Source of the DNA: an uncultured Opitutaceae bacterium
GTDB lineage: Bacteria; Verrucomicrobiota; Verrucomicrobiia; Opitutales; Opitutaceae
Reading direction: 5' to 3'
DNA length: 64,000 bases
Assembly (NCBI GenBank): GCA_903929355.1
Contig: CAIYUN010000081.1
Span: 85,699 to 149,698, forward strand
Shown: positions 6,650 to 13,857 of the stretch, one piece after another
How the letters are laid out: the number at the start of each line of letters is the position of its first letter
How positions within the stretch are numbered: position 1 is the first letter of the stretch
Notes under the pieces: model-generated
What the model saw: only the letters and a program-made list of their open reading frames with translations
Databases searched by the model: none
What the model was told of the DNA's origin: nothing
Position numbers and translations under genes: made by a program

Positions 6650-8833
6650 ATGTTCCGAACTCCCTGGCGGCAAAGCCTGTGCTGGTGGCTGCTGGCCGCG
6701 GCCGGGCTGCTTGCGGTCTATGCGCCGGCGCTGCATGGGGGCTTCGTCTGGGACGACGACGTGCACATCTCGGACAACGAGGCGCTGCGGTCGGGCCTCG
6801 GGCTGGCGCGGATCTGGTTTGAGCCCGGGGCGGTGTGCCAGTATTATCCGCTGAGTTTTTCGGCGTTCTGGCTGGAGTATCACCTGTGGGGGCTCGACCC
6901 TCTGGGGTATCATGTCGTCAACGTGCTACTGCACGCTGCCGTGGCGGTGCTGTTGTGGCAGGTGCTGAAGCGGCTGCGGGTGCCGGGGGCGGGGCTGGCC
7001 GCGGCGATTTTCGCCCTGCACCCGGTGATGGTGATGAGCGTGGCCTGGATGACGGAGTTGAAGAACACGCTGTCGGCCTCCCTCGCGCTCGGGGCGATCT
7101 GGGCGTATCTGCGGTTTGCGCGGGTGGGGGTGTATGCGGAGGTGGAGACATCAGACGTCAGACGTCAGAGGTCAGAGGTCAGGGGTCAGAAGCCAGAGGA
7201 CCGAGGGCAGAGGGTGGAGTGGGGATTCTATCTGCTGGCGCTGGGGCTGTTTCAACTGGCGATGTTCGCCAAGACGGCGGTGAGCTTTGTACCGGTCACG
7301 CTGCTGCTGATCCTGTGGTGGCGACGACCGCGGTTGCGGTGGGCCGACTTCTGGCCGCTGCTGCCCATGCTGGCGATCATCGCGGTGATGGGCCGGATCA
7401 CGGCCCAGGTGGAGCGGTCGACCGGGGCGATGGGCGCGGAGTTTGCCCAGACATTTCCGGAGCGGGTGCTGATTGCCGGACGCTCGTTCTGGTTCTATCT
7501 CGGCAAGCTGGTCTGGCCGACGCACCTCACGTTCATCTATCCGCGCTGGGACGTGGACGCAGTATCGGGACGGCAGTGGCTGTTTCCGCTGGCCGCAGGG
7601 TTGCTGATGGCCGGCCTGTGGCGGGCGCGGGGCTGGCTGGGGAAGGCGCCGCTCGTCGCCGCACTGCATTTCTTTCTCTGCACGTCGGCGCTGATCCTGG
7701 GTATGTCGCTCTACATGACCCGCTACAGCTTCGTGGCCGACCACTGGCAGTATCTTGGCGCGATGGGGGCATGCGCGCTGGTGGGGGCCGCGCTGGCGCG
7801 GGGGCTGGCCAGGTTTGGCCGTGCCGCCGACCGGACGATCGCGGGGCTCCTCTTGCTGGGATTGGCGGGGGCGAGCTGGCGGCAGAGCCAGACGTTCGCC
7901 AACGCGGAAACGCTCTGGCGGGCCACCTTGGATGAAAATCCCAACTGCGCCATGGCGTACGACAATCTTGGGGTGCTGCTGCTGCATACCGGCCGGTTTT
8001 CCGAGGCGGCCGGGGAATTTGTGCAGGCTCTGCGCCTTGCCCCGGGTAACGCCGCCGACCTGCACGACAAACTGGGAGCCACCCGGCTCCAGTTGCGCCA
8101 CCCAACCGAGGCGGTGGTGGAGTTTGAGCAGGCGGTGCTCCTGCGCCCGGATGTTGCGGATTTTCATAACAATCTTGCGGGCGCGCAGGTTGCGCTGGGA
8201 GATTTTGAGCCGGCCATCGAACAATATAAGACCGCCCTGCGCCTGCAGCCGGGCTCTGTGGCGGCCCAGGTCAATCTGGCGGCGACCTTGCTGGAGGCTC
8301 ACCGACCGGCCGAGGCGCTGCCGCATGCCGTCAGCGCGGTGGACCTTGAACCCGACGACCCAACGGTGCGATGCAATCTTGGCAACGTGCTGCGCGGCTT
8401 GGGGCGGACGGCAGATTCGATCCCGGAGTACAAGGAGGCGCTGCGGTTGCGGCCCGACTACCCCAAGGCGCACTTAAACCTGGGCTTGTCCCTGTTGGAA
8501 CTGGGCCGCGGAGCCGAGGCGATGCCCGAGTTTGAGGCCGCGTTGCGGCTGGAACCAGACAATTTCTCCGCGCACAACAATCTGGGCCTGGCGCTGGCCC
8601 AGGCTGGCCGGATGACGGCGGCGACCGTTCAATTTGAGGCCGCGCTGCGCTTGCGGCCCGGGGCGGCGGCCACGCATTGCAACCTTGCCAAGGTGTATTT
8701 GCTGACCGCGCGGCCCTCCGAGGCGATCACCCAATTGGAGGAGGCGCTCCAGCTGCAGTCGGATTATCCGGAGGCCCGGGCGCTGTTGAGCCAGGCCCGG
8801 GGTGAACTGCCGGCTGGCGGGGTGACACCCTGA
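6650..8833 (+). CDS. TMTC-like GT-C membrane glycosyltransferase with TPR repeats (copy 1)
   Basis: A 727-residue protein. Residues 1-420 form a polytopic membrane domain. The first extracytoplasmic loop carries WDDDVHI at 34-40, the acidic pair expected at the active site of GT-C enzymes that use lipid-linked sugars. Residues from about 429 are eight to nine TPR units (for example NNLGLALAQAG), as in eukaryotic TMTC proteins. A charged, Arg/Gln/Glu-rich insertion (about residues 165-189) sits in a loop and is encoded by degenerate 7-bp repeats. Copies 2 and 3 lie at 13858-16071 and 16414-18300; copy 1 and copy 2 are strikingly similar at the DNA level in the membrane part. It follows asnB by 82 bases and may share its transcript. 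Sugar and acceptor are unknown. Confidence 0.85.
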   Translation: MFRTPWRQSLCWWLLAAAGLLAVYAPALHGGFVWDDDVHISDNEALRSGLGLARIWFEPGAVCQYYPLSFSAFWLEYHLWGLDPLGYHVVNVLLHAAVAVLLWQVLKRLRVPGAGLAAAIFALHPVMVMSVAWMTELKNTLSASLALGAIWAYLRFARVGVYAEVETSDVRRQRSEVRGQKPEDRGQRVEWGFYLLALGLFQLAMFAKTAVSFVPVTLLLILWWRRPRLRWADFWPLLPMLAIIAVMGRITAQVERSTGAMGAEFAQTFPERVLIAGRSFWFYLGKLVWPTHLTFIYPRWDVDAVSGRQWLFPLAAGLLMAGLWRARGWLGKAPLVAALHFFLCTSALILGMSLYMTRYSFVADHWQYLGAMGACALVGAALARGLARFGRAADRTIAGLLLLGLAGASWRQSQTFANAETLWRATLDENPNCAMAYDNLGVLLLHTGRFSEAAGEFVQALRLAPGNAADLHDKLGATRLQLRHPTEAVVEFEQAVLLRPDVADFHNNLAGAQVALGDFEPAIEQYKTALRLQPGSVAAQVNLAATLLEAHRPAEALPHAVSAVDLEPDDPTVRCNLGNVLRGLGRTADSIPEYKEALRLRPDYPKAHLNLGLSLLELGRGAEAMPEFEAALRLEPDNFSAHNNLGLALAQAGRMTAATVQFEAALRLRPGAAATHCNLAKVYLLTARPSEAITQLEEALQLQSDYPEARALLSQARGELPAGGVTP
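7150..7214 (+). repeat. In-frame heptanucleotide repeat tract, TMTC copy 1
   Basis: Degenerate tandem copies of a (T/C/A/G)CAGAGG-type 7-base unit lie inside the coding sequence, giving motifs such as RQRSEVRGQ. The corresponding tracts in copies 2 (14344-14437) and 3 (17757-17789) differ in length, while the residues on both sides (GVY before, RVEWGFYLLALGLFQLAMF after) are conserved. Confidence 0.85.
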
Positions 8834-9059
8834 TGACGGGTGAGAACAGACAGAAGGTTTGAGTCACCCCGAAAAAGGCCGAGTCACCCCGAAAAACCCC
8901 GAATCCTCAGAGGTGAATCGCGCGGAAAGGCCGGCAGAAACCGGCGTGGAGAGGTTTGGGACTCCAGGGGCACAAGACCCCCCGGATTGACAGAGGTTTG
9001 GGACTCGTCGGCAGACTACTTGAGGGGTGCTTAAGGACACCTCAAGGACGGCTAAGGAA
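8834..9059. promoter_or_regulatory. Intergenic region with repeated short motifs
   Basis: A 226-bp spacer between convergent genes. It holds a 20-bp tandem pair, GAGTCACCCCGAAAAAGGCC (8861-8880) and a near-copy (8881-8900). It also holds AGAGGTTTGGGACT at 8950-8963 and the longer TTGACAGAGGTTTGGGACT at 8987-9005. The same 19-mer occurs at 11757-11775, on the other side of the second phage-like patch, and in both places a CTCAAGG...TAAGG stretch follows. Repeated operators, a promoter box (TTGACA) or recombination ends are all possible. Confidence 0.5.
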
Positions 9060-9569
9060 TCACCCGAAAGGCAGCTCTGGAGTGGAATCATGGCGGGGGG
9101 CAGCTTTCTTCCGGGCGCGCGGCTTGGCAAGCAGGCTGTGGGCGGCCGCCAGCACGTCGATGACCGCTTCCTCGGCCCGCACGGAGCTACCCTGCGCGGC
9201 GGTCGCGGCCGTGATCTTGCCCAGGGCGAGGCCAAAGGCGTTGCGGGCGGCCTTTCCTTCCTCACAGATCGCGTCGGAATTGTGGGCGAAGTGGTCCTGT
9301 AGGACCTTGAGGAGATAGCCGGGGAAATAGGCCGTGGCGGCCTGCGTGCCGTGCTTCTGGATGGCGTCCAACTTGCCCGAGATGGTGGCGAAGTAGCGGT
9401 TGGCGCTCCAAGTCACACCACGGCCGCGCAACCATGCGGCGGGCCAGGTGATGGCGTATTCCAACATCGCCCGGTCCTGAAAGAAGCGTTTCTCGGGAAG
9501 CCGGCCATAGAATCGGCGGCGGATGTCGGCCAGGATCGGGCCGAGGTCGATCTGGGTGGCCTCAGTCAT
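9060..9569 (-). CDS. Phage-like hypothetical protein, relative of 2242-2832
   Basis: A 169-residue protein, helical and rich in Ala, Arg and aromatic residues; its start overlaps the stop of the gene before it by ATGA (9566-9569). It contains FYGRLPEKRFFQDRAML, a Trp-rich ITWPAAWLRGRG, and YFPGYLLKVLQDHF (about residues 103-116) before a conserved-looking N-SDAI-EE. The latter parts match, loosely but in order, the product of 2242-2832. I do not recognise a known domain. The C-terminus is basic (KPRARKKAAPRH). It is last in a three-gene minus-strand operon and has the same position in its operon as its relative. Confidence 0.65.
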   Translation of the reverse strand: MTEATQIDLGPILADIRRRFYGRLPEKRFFQDRAMLEYAITWPAAWLRGRGVTWSANRYFATISGKLDAIQKHGTQAATAYFPGYLLKVLQDHFAHNSDAICEEGKAARNAFGLALGKITAATAAQGSSVRAEEAVIDVLAAAHSLLAKPRARKKAAPRHDSTPELPFG

Positions 9570-9991
9570 AGCAGAGCGGCCGGAAGTGGCGCAGCCGGGG
9601 CGCAGTCGCGGAGCCAGCGGTGGTAGGCCATCCGATAAACATTGGCCCGGCGGATCATGTCCTTGCCCTGGCTCTCCAGGGCTTCGATGGCGTGCTTGAT
9701 CTCGGGGACCGTGTTGGCCGTCGACAGGCGATAGCCGGGCGAGCCGGGCCAGCTCAGGACTTGGGGGACGGCGGCGCTGGCGATCCGGCGGATGCGGCGC
9801 AGGTGTTTTTCGGTCACGATATTTTGGTCTTCAATCACATCAAACACGCCGCAGGCCAGGGCGAGCTGCTCGGCGGTCAGCCACTTTTCGGGGTGTGCCT
9901 GGAGGGCGCGGATCAGCAGCGCGACGGCATCGGGTGAAACCTCGGGTGACGGCAGCTTGAGGGCCAGCTCAGCTTGCGGAGCGTCAGTCAT
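9566..9991 (-). CDS. Winged-helix-like phage protein, paralogue of 1865-2242
   Basis: A 141-residue protein. LTAEQLALACGVFDV is followed by a short loop, a basic helix (HLRRIRRIASAAVPQVL), PGSPGYRL, then EIKHAIEALESQGKDMIRRANVYRMAYHR. The order and the identical residues RR.RRIASAA.P, PGS.GY and E.KH.I.A match the product of 1865-2242. This copy has about seven extra residues in the loop before the basic helix. The layout suggests a DNA-binding regulator or replication accessory protein of a phage. The ATG at 9991 follows the previous stop with one base between, and the stop overlaps the next start. Confidence 0.7.
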   Translation of the reverse strand: MTDAPQAELALKLPSPEVSPDAVALLIRALQAHPEKWLTAEQLALACGVFDVIEDQNIVTEKHLRRIRRIASAAVPQVLSWPGSPGYRLSTANTVPEIKHAIEALESQGKDMIRRANVYRMAYHRWLRDCAPAAPLPAALL

Positions 9992-9992
9992 T

Positions 9993-10556
9993 TTAGAACG
10001 GCTCCTCGCCAGGGGCGTAGGCTATGCTGTGTTCAACTGAACACGGGGCCGGAATTGTGGCCGGAGTTTGGCTGGCCATGTCTTGGCCTTTTTTATCGAG
10101 CCGCTGGGCTGCCTGATGGCGGGTAGCGAAGGTCAAGTGACGCTTGCGGACTTCATCCGGGTTGAGCTTATCGAGCGGGCCGGCCTTGGCGCTGGCCGCG
10201 CCGGCGAAACGGTTTTTATCCCAGCGGTTTTTCTTGTCGCCGTATAATTCGCGCTCGTGCCAGTCGGCCTGTTGGGCACGGTTGAACGCGCGGTAGTCCT
10301 CCTGGCATTGCACCCAGCGGGCGCTGGCGTTCAGGTTGCCAGGGGCGGCGAGATGGATTAGGTGGGTGAAGAGCGCCGTGGTTTCGTCGTCACCAAAAGC
10401 GGGGTCGCTGGTGCCGGTGACTTGCGGGCCGCGCACCAGCTCCATGCAGCGCCGGACGATCTCCAGGCGCTTGGCCTTGTCGCCGCTCACCCAGCCGTTC
10501 GCGCGGCAGGCGGCCGGCCAGACCTGGGATTGTTCCTGGGTTTCCATCGCGGCCAT
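9993..10556 (-). CDS. Phage-like hypothetical protein, relative of 1108-1641
   Basis: A 187-residue protein, first gene of the minus-strand module. An alternative ATG lies at 10547 (MAAMETQ gives both). It has a helical N-terminal region, then GNLNASARWVQCQEDYRAFN near the middle and a strongly charged HERELYGDKKNRWDKNRF. The C-terminal 40 residues are low-complexity. The LNA..R segment and its spacing from the N-terminal Trp recall the product of 1108-1641, so I read it as the diverged counterpart of that gene, but this is the weakest of the three pairings. The start codon lies within the left arm of a perfect palindrome (10554-10576), so expression may be controlled there. Confidence 0.6.
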   Translation of the reverse strand: MAAMETQEQSQVWPAACRANGWVSGDKAKRLEIVRRCMELVRGPQVTGTSDPAFGDDETTALFTHLIHLAAPGNLNASARWVQCQEDYRAFNRAQQADWHERELYGDKKNRWDKNRFAGAASAKAGPLDKLNPDEVRKRHLTFATRHQAAQRLDKKGQDMASQTPATIPAPCSVEHSIAYAPGEEPF

Positions 10557-10576
10557 CGGCGCGCAGCGCGCCGATG
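10554..10576. promoter_or_regulatory. Perfect 11-bp inverted repeat between divergent genes
   Basis: Arms CATCGGCGCGC and GCGCGCCGATG flank a single central base. The left arm contains the ATG of the minus-strand gene (10556). The right arm contains a plus-strand ATG that is not in the frame of the gene at 10597. A palindrome this exact at a divergent start pair may be an operator. Confidence 0.55.
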
Positions 10577-10596
10577 GGGAGACATATCAAAACTGG

Positions 10597-10854
10597 ATGC
10601 CGATCTTTGAGGCATTCGAGGCGGGTGCCTGGCTATTCTGGGTTCTCCCGGATGAGATTGTCATCGCCGAAATCCCAGAGGCGGCGGCCGTCGATGATGA
10701 GCGCCGGCTGCATCGCGACGATGGCCCGGCGTTCGTCTGGCTGTCCGACAAGCACCTGCGCGGCAGTCTGGTCGAGGAGTGGGCGCGCACCAAGGCTCCG
10801 CTCTTTTTTTCCGGCGGTGAATACACCGTGGCCCCGCTGGGCCGCCAGACCTGA
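10597..10854 (+). CDS. Short DUF6745-like protein, possibly 5'-truncated
   Basis: An 85-residue protein. FEAFEAGAWLFWVLPDEIVIAEIPE is followed by RLHRDDGPAFVWL (about 38-50). The pairing of an EA(F/Y)EAG.W.FWV helix with an RLH..DGPA motif is familiar to me from a widespread uncharacterised domain of mobile elements (DUF6745-like); the name is from memory. The frame is open upstream through the palindrome into the region antisense to 9993-10556, so the N-terminus may have been lost or replaced there. ATG 10597 is the first good start. The next plus-strand gene follows closely. Confidence 0.55.
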   Translation: MPIFEAFEAGAWLFWVLPDEIVIAEIPEAAAVDDERRLHRDDGPAFVWLSDKHLRGSLVEEWARTKAPLFFSGGEYTVAPLGRQT

Positions 10855-10883
10855 GCCCGAATTTGTCTGAAACCACAACAACC

Positions 10884-11285
10884 ATGAAAAACAAAAAGAC
10901 ACCAACCGGCCAGGGCGATGAATCATCGACCCGGCCCACCACCGAAGAACTGCTCGCGCGCCACGCCAAGGCTTGCGACCTCAAGCAACCCGTCGACCGA
11001 TCCGTCATTGGGTCGTGCTTCCTGCGATGGGCGGAAATCGTCCTGAAACGCCCGATGAACATCCGCTTCGTCAGCACTGCTGATGAAGCCAAAAAAGCCG
11101 CGTGGGACGCGAGGGCCGCGAGGGACGCGAGGGACGCGAGGGACGCGAGGGCCGCGTGGGACGCGTGGGCCGCGAGGGCCGCGAGGGCCGCGTGGGACGC
11201 GTGGGCCGCGAGGGCCGCGAGGGCCGCGTGGGACGCGTGGGACGCGAGGGACGCGTGGGACGCGAGGGACGCGAGCCGGGCGTGA
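10884..11285 (+). CDS. Hypothetical protein with Ala/Arg/Trp/Asp tripeptide repeats
   Basis: A 133-residue protein; ATG 10884 is preferred, with an in-frame TTG at 10863 as alternative. The first 70 residues look like an ordinary soluble protein ([12 protein letters not shown], then [17 protein letters not shown]). From about residue 72 it becomes a repeat of three-residue units, mostly RDA, WDA, RAA and WAA, to the end. Such Ala-rich tracts with regularly placed Trp, Arg and Asp occur in uncharacterised phage and mobile-element proteins and would form a long helix. The encoding DNA is a 9-bp tandem array that is also open on the opposite strand. The tail is short (SRA), so the array may have truncated a longer protein. 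Confidence 0.5.
   Translation: MKNKKTPTGQGDESSTRPTTEELLARHAKACDLKQPVDRSVIGSCFLRWAEIVLKRPMNIRFVSTADEAKKAAWDARAARDARDARDARAAWDAWAARAARAAWDAWAARAARAAWDAWDARDAWDARDASRA
11101..11276 (+). repeat. 9-bp tandem repeat array
   Basis: About twenty copies of a 9-base unit, variants of GCG(A/T)GGG(A/C)C, in tandem. The unit keeps the frame, so copy-number change would lengthen or shorten the encoded helix in steps of three residues. No spacers are present and this is not a CRISPR array. Confidence 0.85.
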
Positions 11286-11307
11286 TAGTGTGAGTTGGCA
11301 CCGGGTT

Positions 11308-11713
11308 TCATTTGAGCGTCTTGAACGGCCGGCGCTCCCACTGGCGGCAGGCTGGCGCGTTGGGTTTGATGTCGGTCTCCGCGCCGTGCGTCCAGGCATG
11401 ATCCATGCGGGCGCATTTGCGGGTCGTCGGGCTGCTTCTTGGACTTGCGCTTGCGCGACGGGGTGTCGGCCAGCTCCTCGGCATCGGCAGCGGTTTCGGC
11501 GCGGCGTAAATCGATCAGGAGCCGGCGCAGCGACCGATTGGCCGCGAACCGCTCAATACGGGCGTAGACCTCGACCCTTTTCTCAGTGGAAATCTCGGTC
11601 AAGGCCAATGCCTCTGTCGCGGTGACGGCCGGGCGCGAAATTATCTCGCCATCAGGCTGGAAAGTATCTTGTTCAAGGTCCGCGAGAAAGTGGCGACCGA
11701 GGAGAGAATACAC
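11308..11713 (-). pseudogene. Phage-like protein, probably frameshifted
   Basis: From GTG 11713, the first 100 or so residues read as a coherent helical protein: [52 protein letters not shown], then a basic linker. The frame then loses protein character and runs without a stop through the antisense of the 9-bp array to 10661. One base out of frame, from ATG 11406, a plausible end appears ([19 protein letters not shown] and on to a stop at 11308). I read these as one 5' part and one 3' part separated by a single-base shift near 11406, giving about 135 residues. Two separate genes, or a read-through protein ending at 10661, are alternatives. No family is recognised. Confidence 0.4.
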
Positions 11714-11843
11714 CCTGGCCGCGCCAACTCATGCCGGCGGACCTCATGTCAGTCTTTTTGACAGAGGTTTGGGACTTCTGGGGTGTCACCGGGGGTGATT
11801 TGATGGCGGCTCAAGGTGGCCTTAAGGAGGGCTAAAGCGGCCG
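11714..11843. promoter_or_regulatory. Spacer carrying TTGACAGAGGTTTGGGACT
   Basis: The 19-mer at 11757-11775 is identical to that at 8987-9005, and the following CTCAAGG...CTTAAGGAGGGCTAA stretch resembles the sequence after the earlier copy. It lies between two minus-strand genes, but the motif is in plus orientation in both places. Confidence 0.45.
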
Positions 11844-12890
11844 TCAGGGGAAGCTAAATGTCGGGGTGAGGGTGATCGGGACAAAGATGGTGTAGTTCAG
11901 GAACATAGTGTCCTGCTGGCCGTCTGTGGCCACTTGATAGGCGTCTAGGGCGGCCGATCCGGCTGTGCCGGTGTCATAGGCCACCGGCCTGATCTCCAGT
12001 GGCACGGCAGGTCCCACGGCCGTCGCGCCTGGCACCGTGATCGCGTTGGCACCCCCTGCCGGCGTCACGGTGGCCGTTGCCATGCCCGCGCCAGTCCCGA
12101 CGTTGAAATTGACGGGCGTGAGGGTCAGGGTTGGCCCTCCGGTGCCGTTGGTGGCGTCCACCGAGAAGCCCACCGCATAGCCGGCGGTGAAACAAGGGAG
12201 GTTTGGCACCGTCAACGGGTTGACCAGGCGCACCATGAAGCCGTCCCAGCCTTCGTTGCCGGTCAGCGGCTCGACCGAGCTGCGGCCGATGAGGATGCCG
12301 GCGTAGGTGTTGCTCGCGATGCCTTCACTGTCCGAGCCCGGCACCACCTCAGCCGCGCCTTGGATGGTGGTCTTGAAGGCAGCCCAAGTGCCGTTGGGCG
12401 GCGTATCGCCCTCGCCGTCGCGCTGGTAGTTGACCAGAGGCCCGCTGGTGGCGACGATGGTCGTCAGGAGTTGGAGGGCGTGGCGGCAGACATTGAAATA
12501 GTCCGCGTTGAGGAGGCCGGCTTGCATGAGGCTCTGTGCGGTGGTCCAGGTCACTCCGAGGTCGCTGGCGGCCTGCGTCAGCACACTGCCGCCCGTCCAG
12601 CCTGCGCCCGGCGCGACATATAAGCTGGCGATGGCGGTGATGGCGGCGTCGAGCATCTGCGCGGCAGATGCGCCTGCGCTGGCCGTGCCGGTCCAGAACA
12701 CGCAGGCACCCTCCAGATTCGTCGCGGCGAGCGCCGCCTGGGCGGCCGTCACACCCCACGCGCCAGCGCCGTTGGCGTTGACGAGCCCGCACTGCGCGCG
12801 CTCGTGGTAGGCCGCCATCAGCTCCGCGAGCTGTGGCGCTGTCGGCCTCGTGCCGGCAGCCAGCGGGGCGGTGTATTTCACCCAGGCCAT
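11844..12890 (-). CDS. Phage-like hypothetical protein, possibly structural
   Basis: A 348-residue protein, started at ATG 12890 (MAWVKYTAPL); the frame is open 27 codons further but that part overlaps the upstream gene. The N-terminal half is helical and Ala-rich with YHERAQCGLVN and several AAQ/AAI runs. The C-terminal 200 residues are beta-rich and Gly/Thr/Val-rich (TLTLTPVNFNVGTGAGM, ATVTPAGGANAI), ending in TPTFSFP. The composition and the tight coupling to 12892-13392 (stop and start one base apart) suggest virion or tail-associated proteins, but I recognise no named family. It ends the minus-strand pair. Confidence 0.6.
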   Translation of the reverse strand: MAWVKYTAPLAAGTRPTAPQLAELMAAYHERAQCGLVNANGAGAWGVTAAQAALAATNLEGACVFWTGTASAGASAAQMLDAAITAIASLYVAPGAGWTGGSVLTQAASDLGVTWTTAQSLMQAGLLNADYFNVCRHALQLLTTIVATSGPLVNYQRDGEGDTPPNGTWAAFKTTIQGAAEVVPGSDSEGIASNTYAGILIGRSSVEPLTGNEGWDGFMVRLVNPLTVPNLPCFTAGYAVGFSVDATNGTGGPTLTLTPVNFNVGTGAGMATATVTPAGGANAITVPGATAVGPAVPLEIRPVAYDTGTAGSAALDAYQVATDGQQDTMFLNYTIFVPITLTPTFSFP

Positions 12891-12891
12891 G

Positions 12892-13392
12892 TCAGGGCGT
12901 GTAGGCTCCGACCTGCACGGCGTGGAGGAACCAGGTGCCGATGACCGAATTGGCCGTGAAGGCAAAATCAAACAGCGTGTTCGTCCCGGATGGTCCGCGC
13001 GGGTCCTGGCAGGTGACTTCCCCGATCATGCAGGGTGACTGGCCACTCTTGTAGAACAGGATTTTGTCGCCGCTCTTGGGGAAGCGCGAGGACGCGAGCG
13101 CGGCCGTGAGCGGGTAGATCGTGTTGACGGCCGCCTGCATGTCGCTGACGACCGGCACCGCGCCAGCCGGACTGAGCAACGCGGTGAACGTGCTGGGCGG
13201 GATGTGGCCGCCCGCGCCTGCGGCCGGTGCCTTGTGGACCTTGCCCAGCGCCTGCTGGGTATCGCCCGTGCCGTTGCCGCTCAGTCCAGTGTTGCGCGCT
13301 CCGGCGTCGTCCACCGGCTTGCGCGTGCGGTTGGAACGCCAGTCCCAAAGGTCGAGTCGGCTTACACGGGCCACGCCGATCTGCCTCCGCAT
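12892..13392 (-). CDS. Phage-like hypothetical protein, N-terminus uncertain
   Basis: A 166-residue frame. The part from about residue 60 is coherent: STFTALLSPAGAVPVVSDMQ, then RFPKSGDKILFYKSGQSP and CMIGEVTCQDPRG, ending TWFLHAVQVGAYTP. It looks like a small beta-rich virion-type protein and is coupled to 11844-12890. The first codon coincides with the edge of a dispersed intergenic repeat (13390 onward), so the original start and promoter may have been replaced by the repeat. The true start may be internal, and the N-terminal 40 residues (VSRLDLWDWRSNRTRK) are uncertain. Function unknown. Confidence 0.5.
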   Translation of the reverse strand: MRRQIGVARVSRLDLWDWRSNRTRKPVDDAGARNTGLSGNGTGDTQQALGKVHKAPAAGAGGHIPPSTFTALLSPAGAVPVVSDMQAAVNTIYPLTAALASSRFPKSGDKILFYKSGQSPCMIGEVTCQDPRGPSGTNTLFDFAFTANSVIGTWFLHAVQVGAYTP

Positions 13393-13715
13393 CCGTGTTG
13401 ATTCGTGTCCATCCGTGGTTAAAAACTCCGCCTTCAGTTCCTGATTTCCTGATTTCCAAATTAAATTTGAATCTGGAACTCAGGAACTCAGGCCGGACCA
13501 ACCTCTCTGTCTTGGTCCTCCGTCCGTCCCCCGCCCCCTCTGTGTCCTCGGATTGTTCCCTCCGTGCGCTCCGTGTTCTCCGTGTTAAAACTCCGATTCA
13601 TGGCTTGTGAACGTATCGGTGACCATCCGTGGTTAAAAACTCCGCCTTCCGTTCCTGATTTCCTGATTTCCAAATTAAATTTGAATCTGGAACTCAAGAA
13701 CTCAGGTCGGACTCA
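13390..13715. repeat. Dispersed intergenic repeat, two copies with linker
   Basis: Two copies of the repeat seen at 3615-3875, at about 13390-13492 and 13613-13709, joined by a linker that includes CTCCGTGTTCTCCGTGTTAA and GATTCATGGCTTGTGAACG, also present at about 3741-3785. The rest of the spacer to 13857 has no gene. It contains the leader of the TMTC-like copy 2, with no clear promoter. Confidence 0.85.
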
Positions 13716-13857
13716 TTTCACTTGGGCCCAAATTATTAGCCTGTCGCAGGTTGCTCGCAACCAACCCCTGTTGCCCACAGGGCAACGTCTGCGCACGGAC
13801 GCAACCAGATGGTACTCTGGCATTGGCGACCGGGTCTGAAGGTGGTAAGAGAAGACC

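Noticed and set aside
7172..8473. 433-residue frame antisense to TMTC copy 1, and the like under copies 2 and 3
   Set aside because: Gln/Arg/His-rich shadows of the conserved coding strand; copies 1 to 3 are supported by mutual protein conservation.
11101..11276. CRISPR array
   Set aside because: Nine-base units with no spacers; ordinary tandem repeat.
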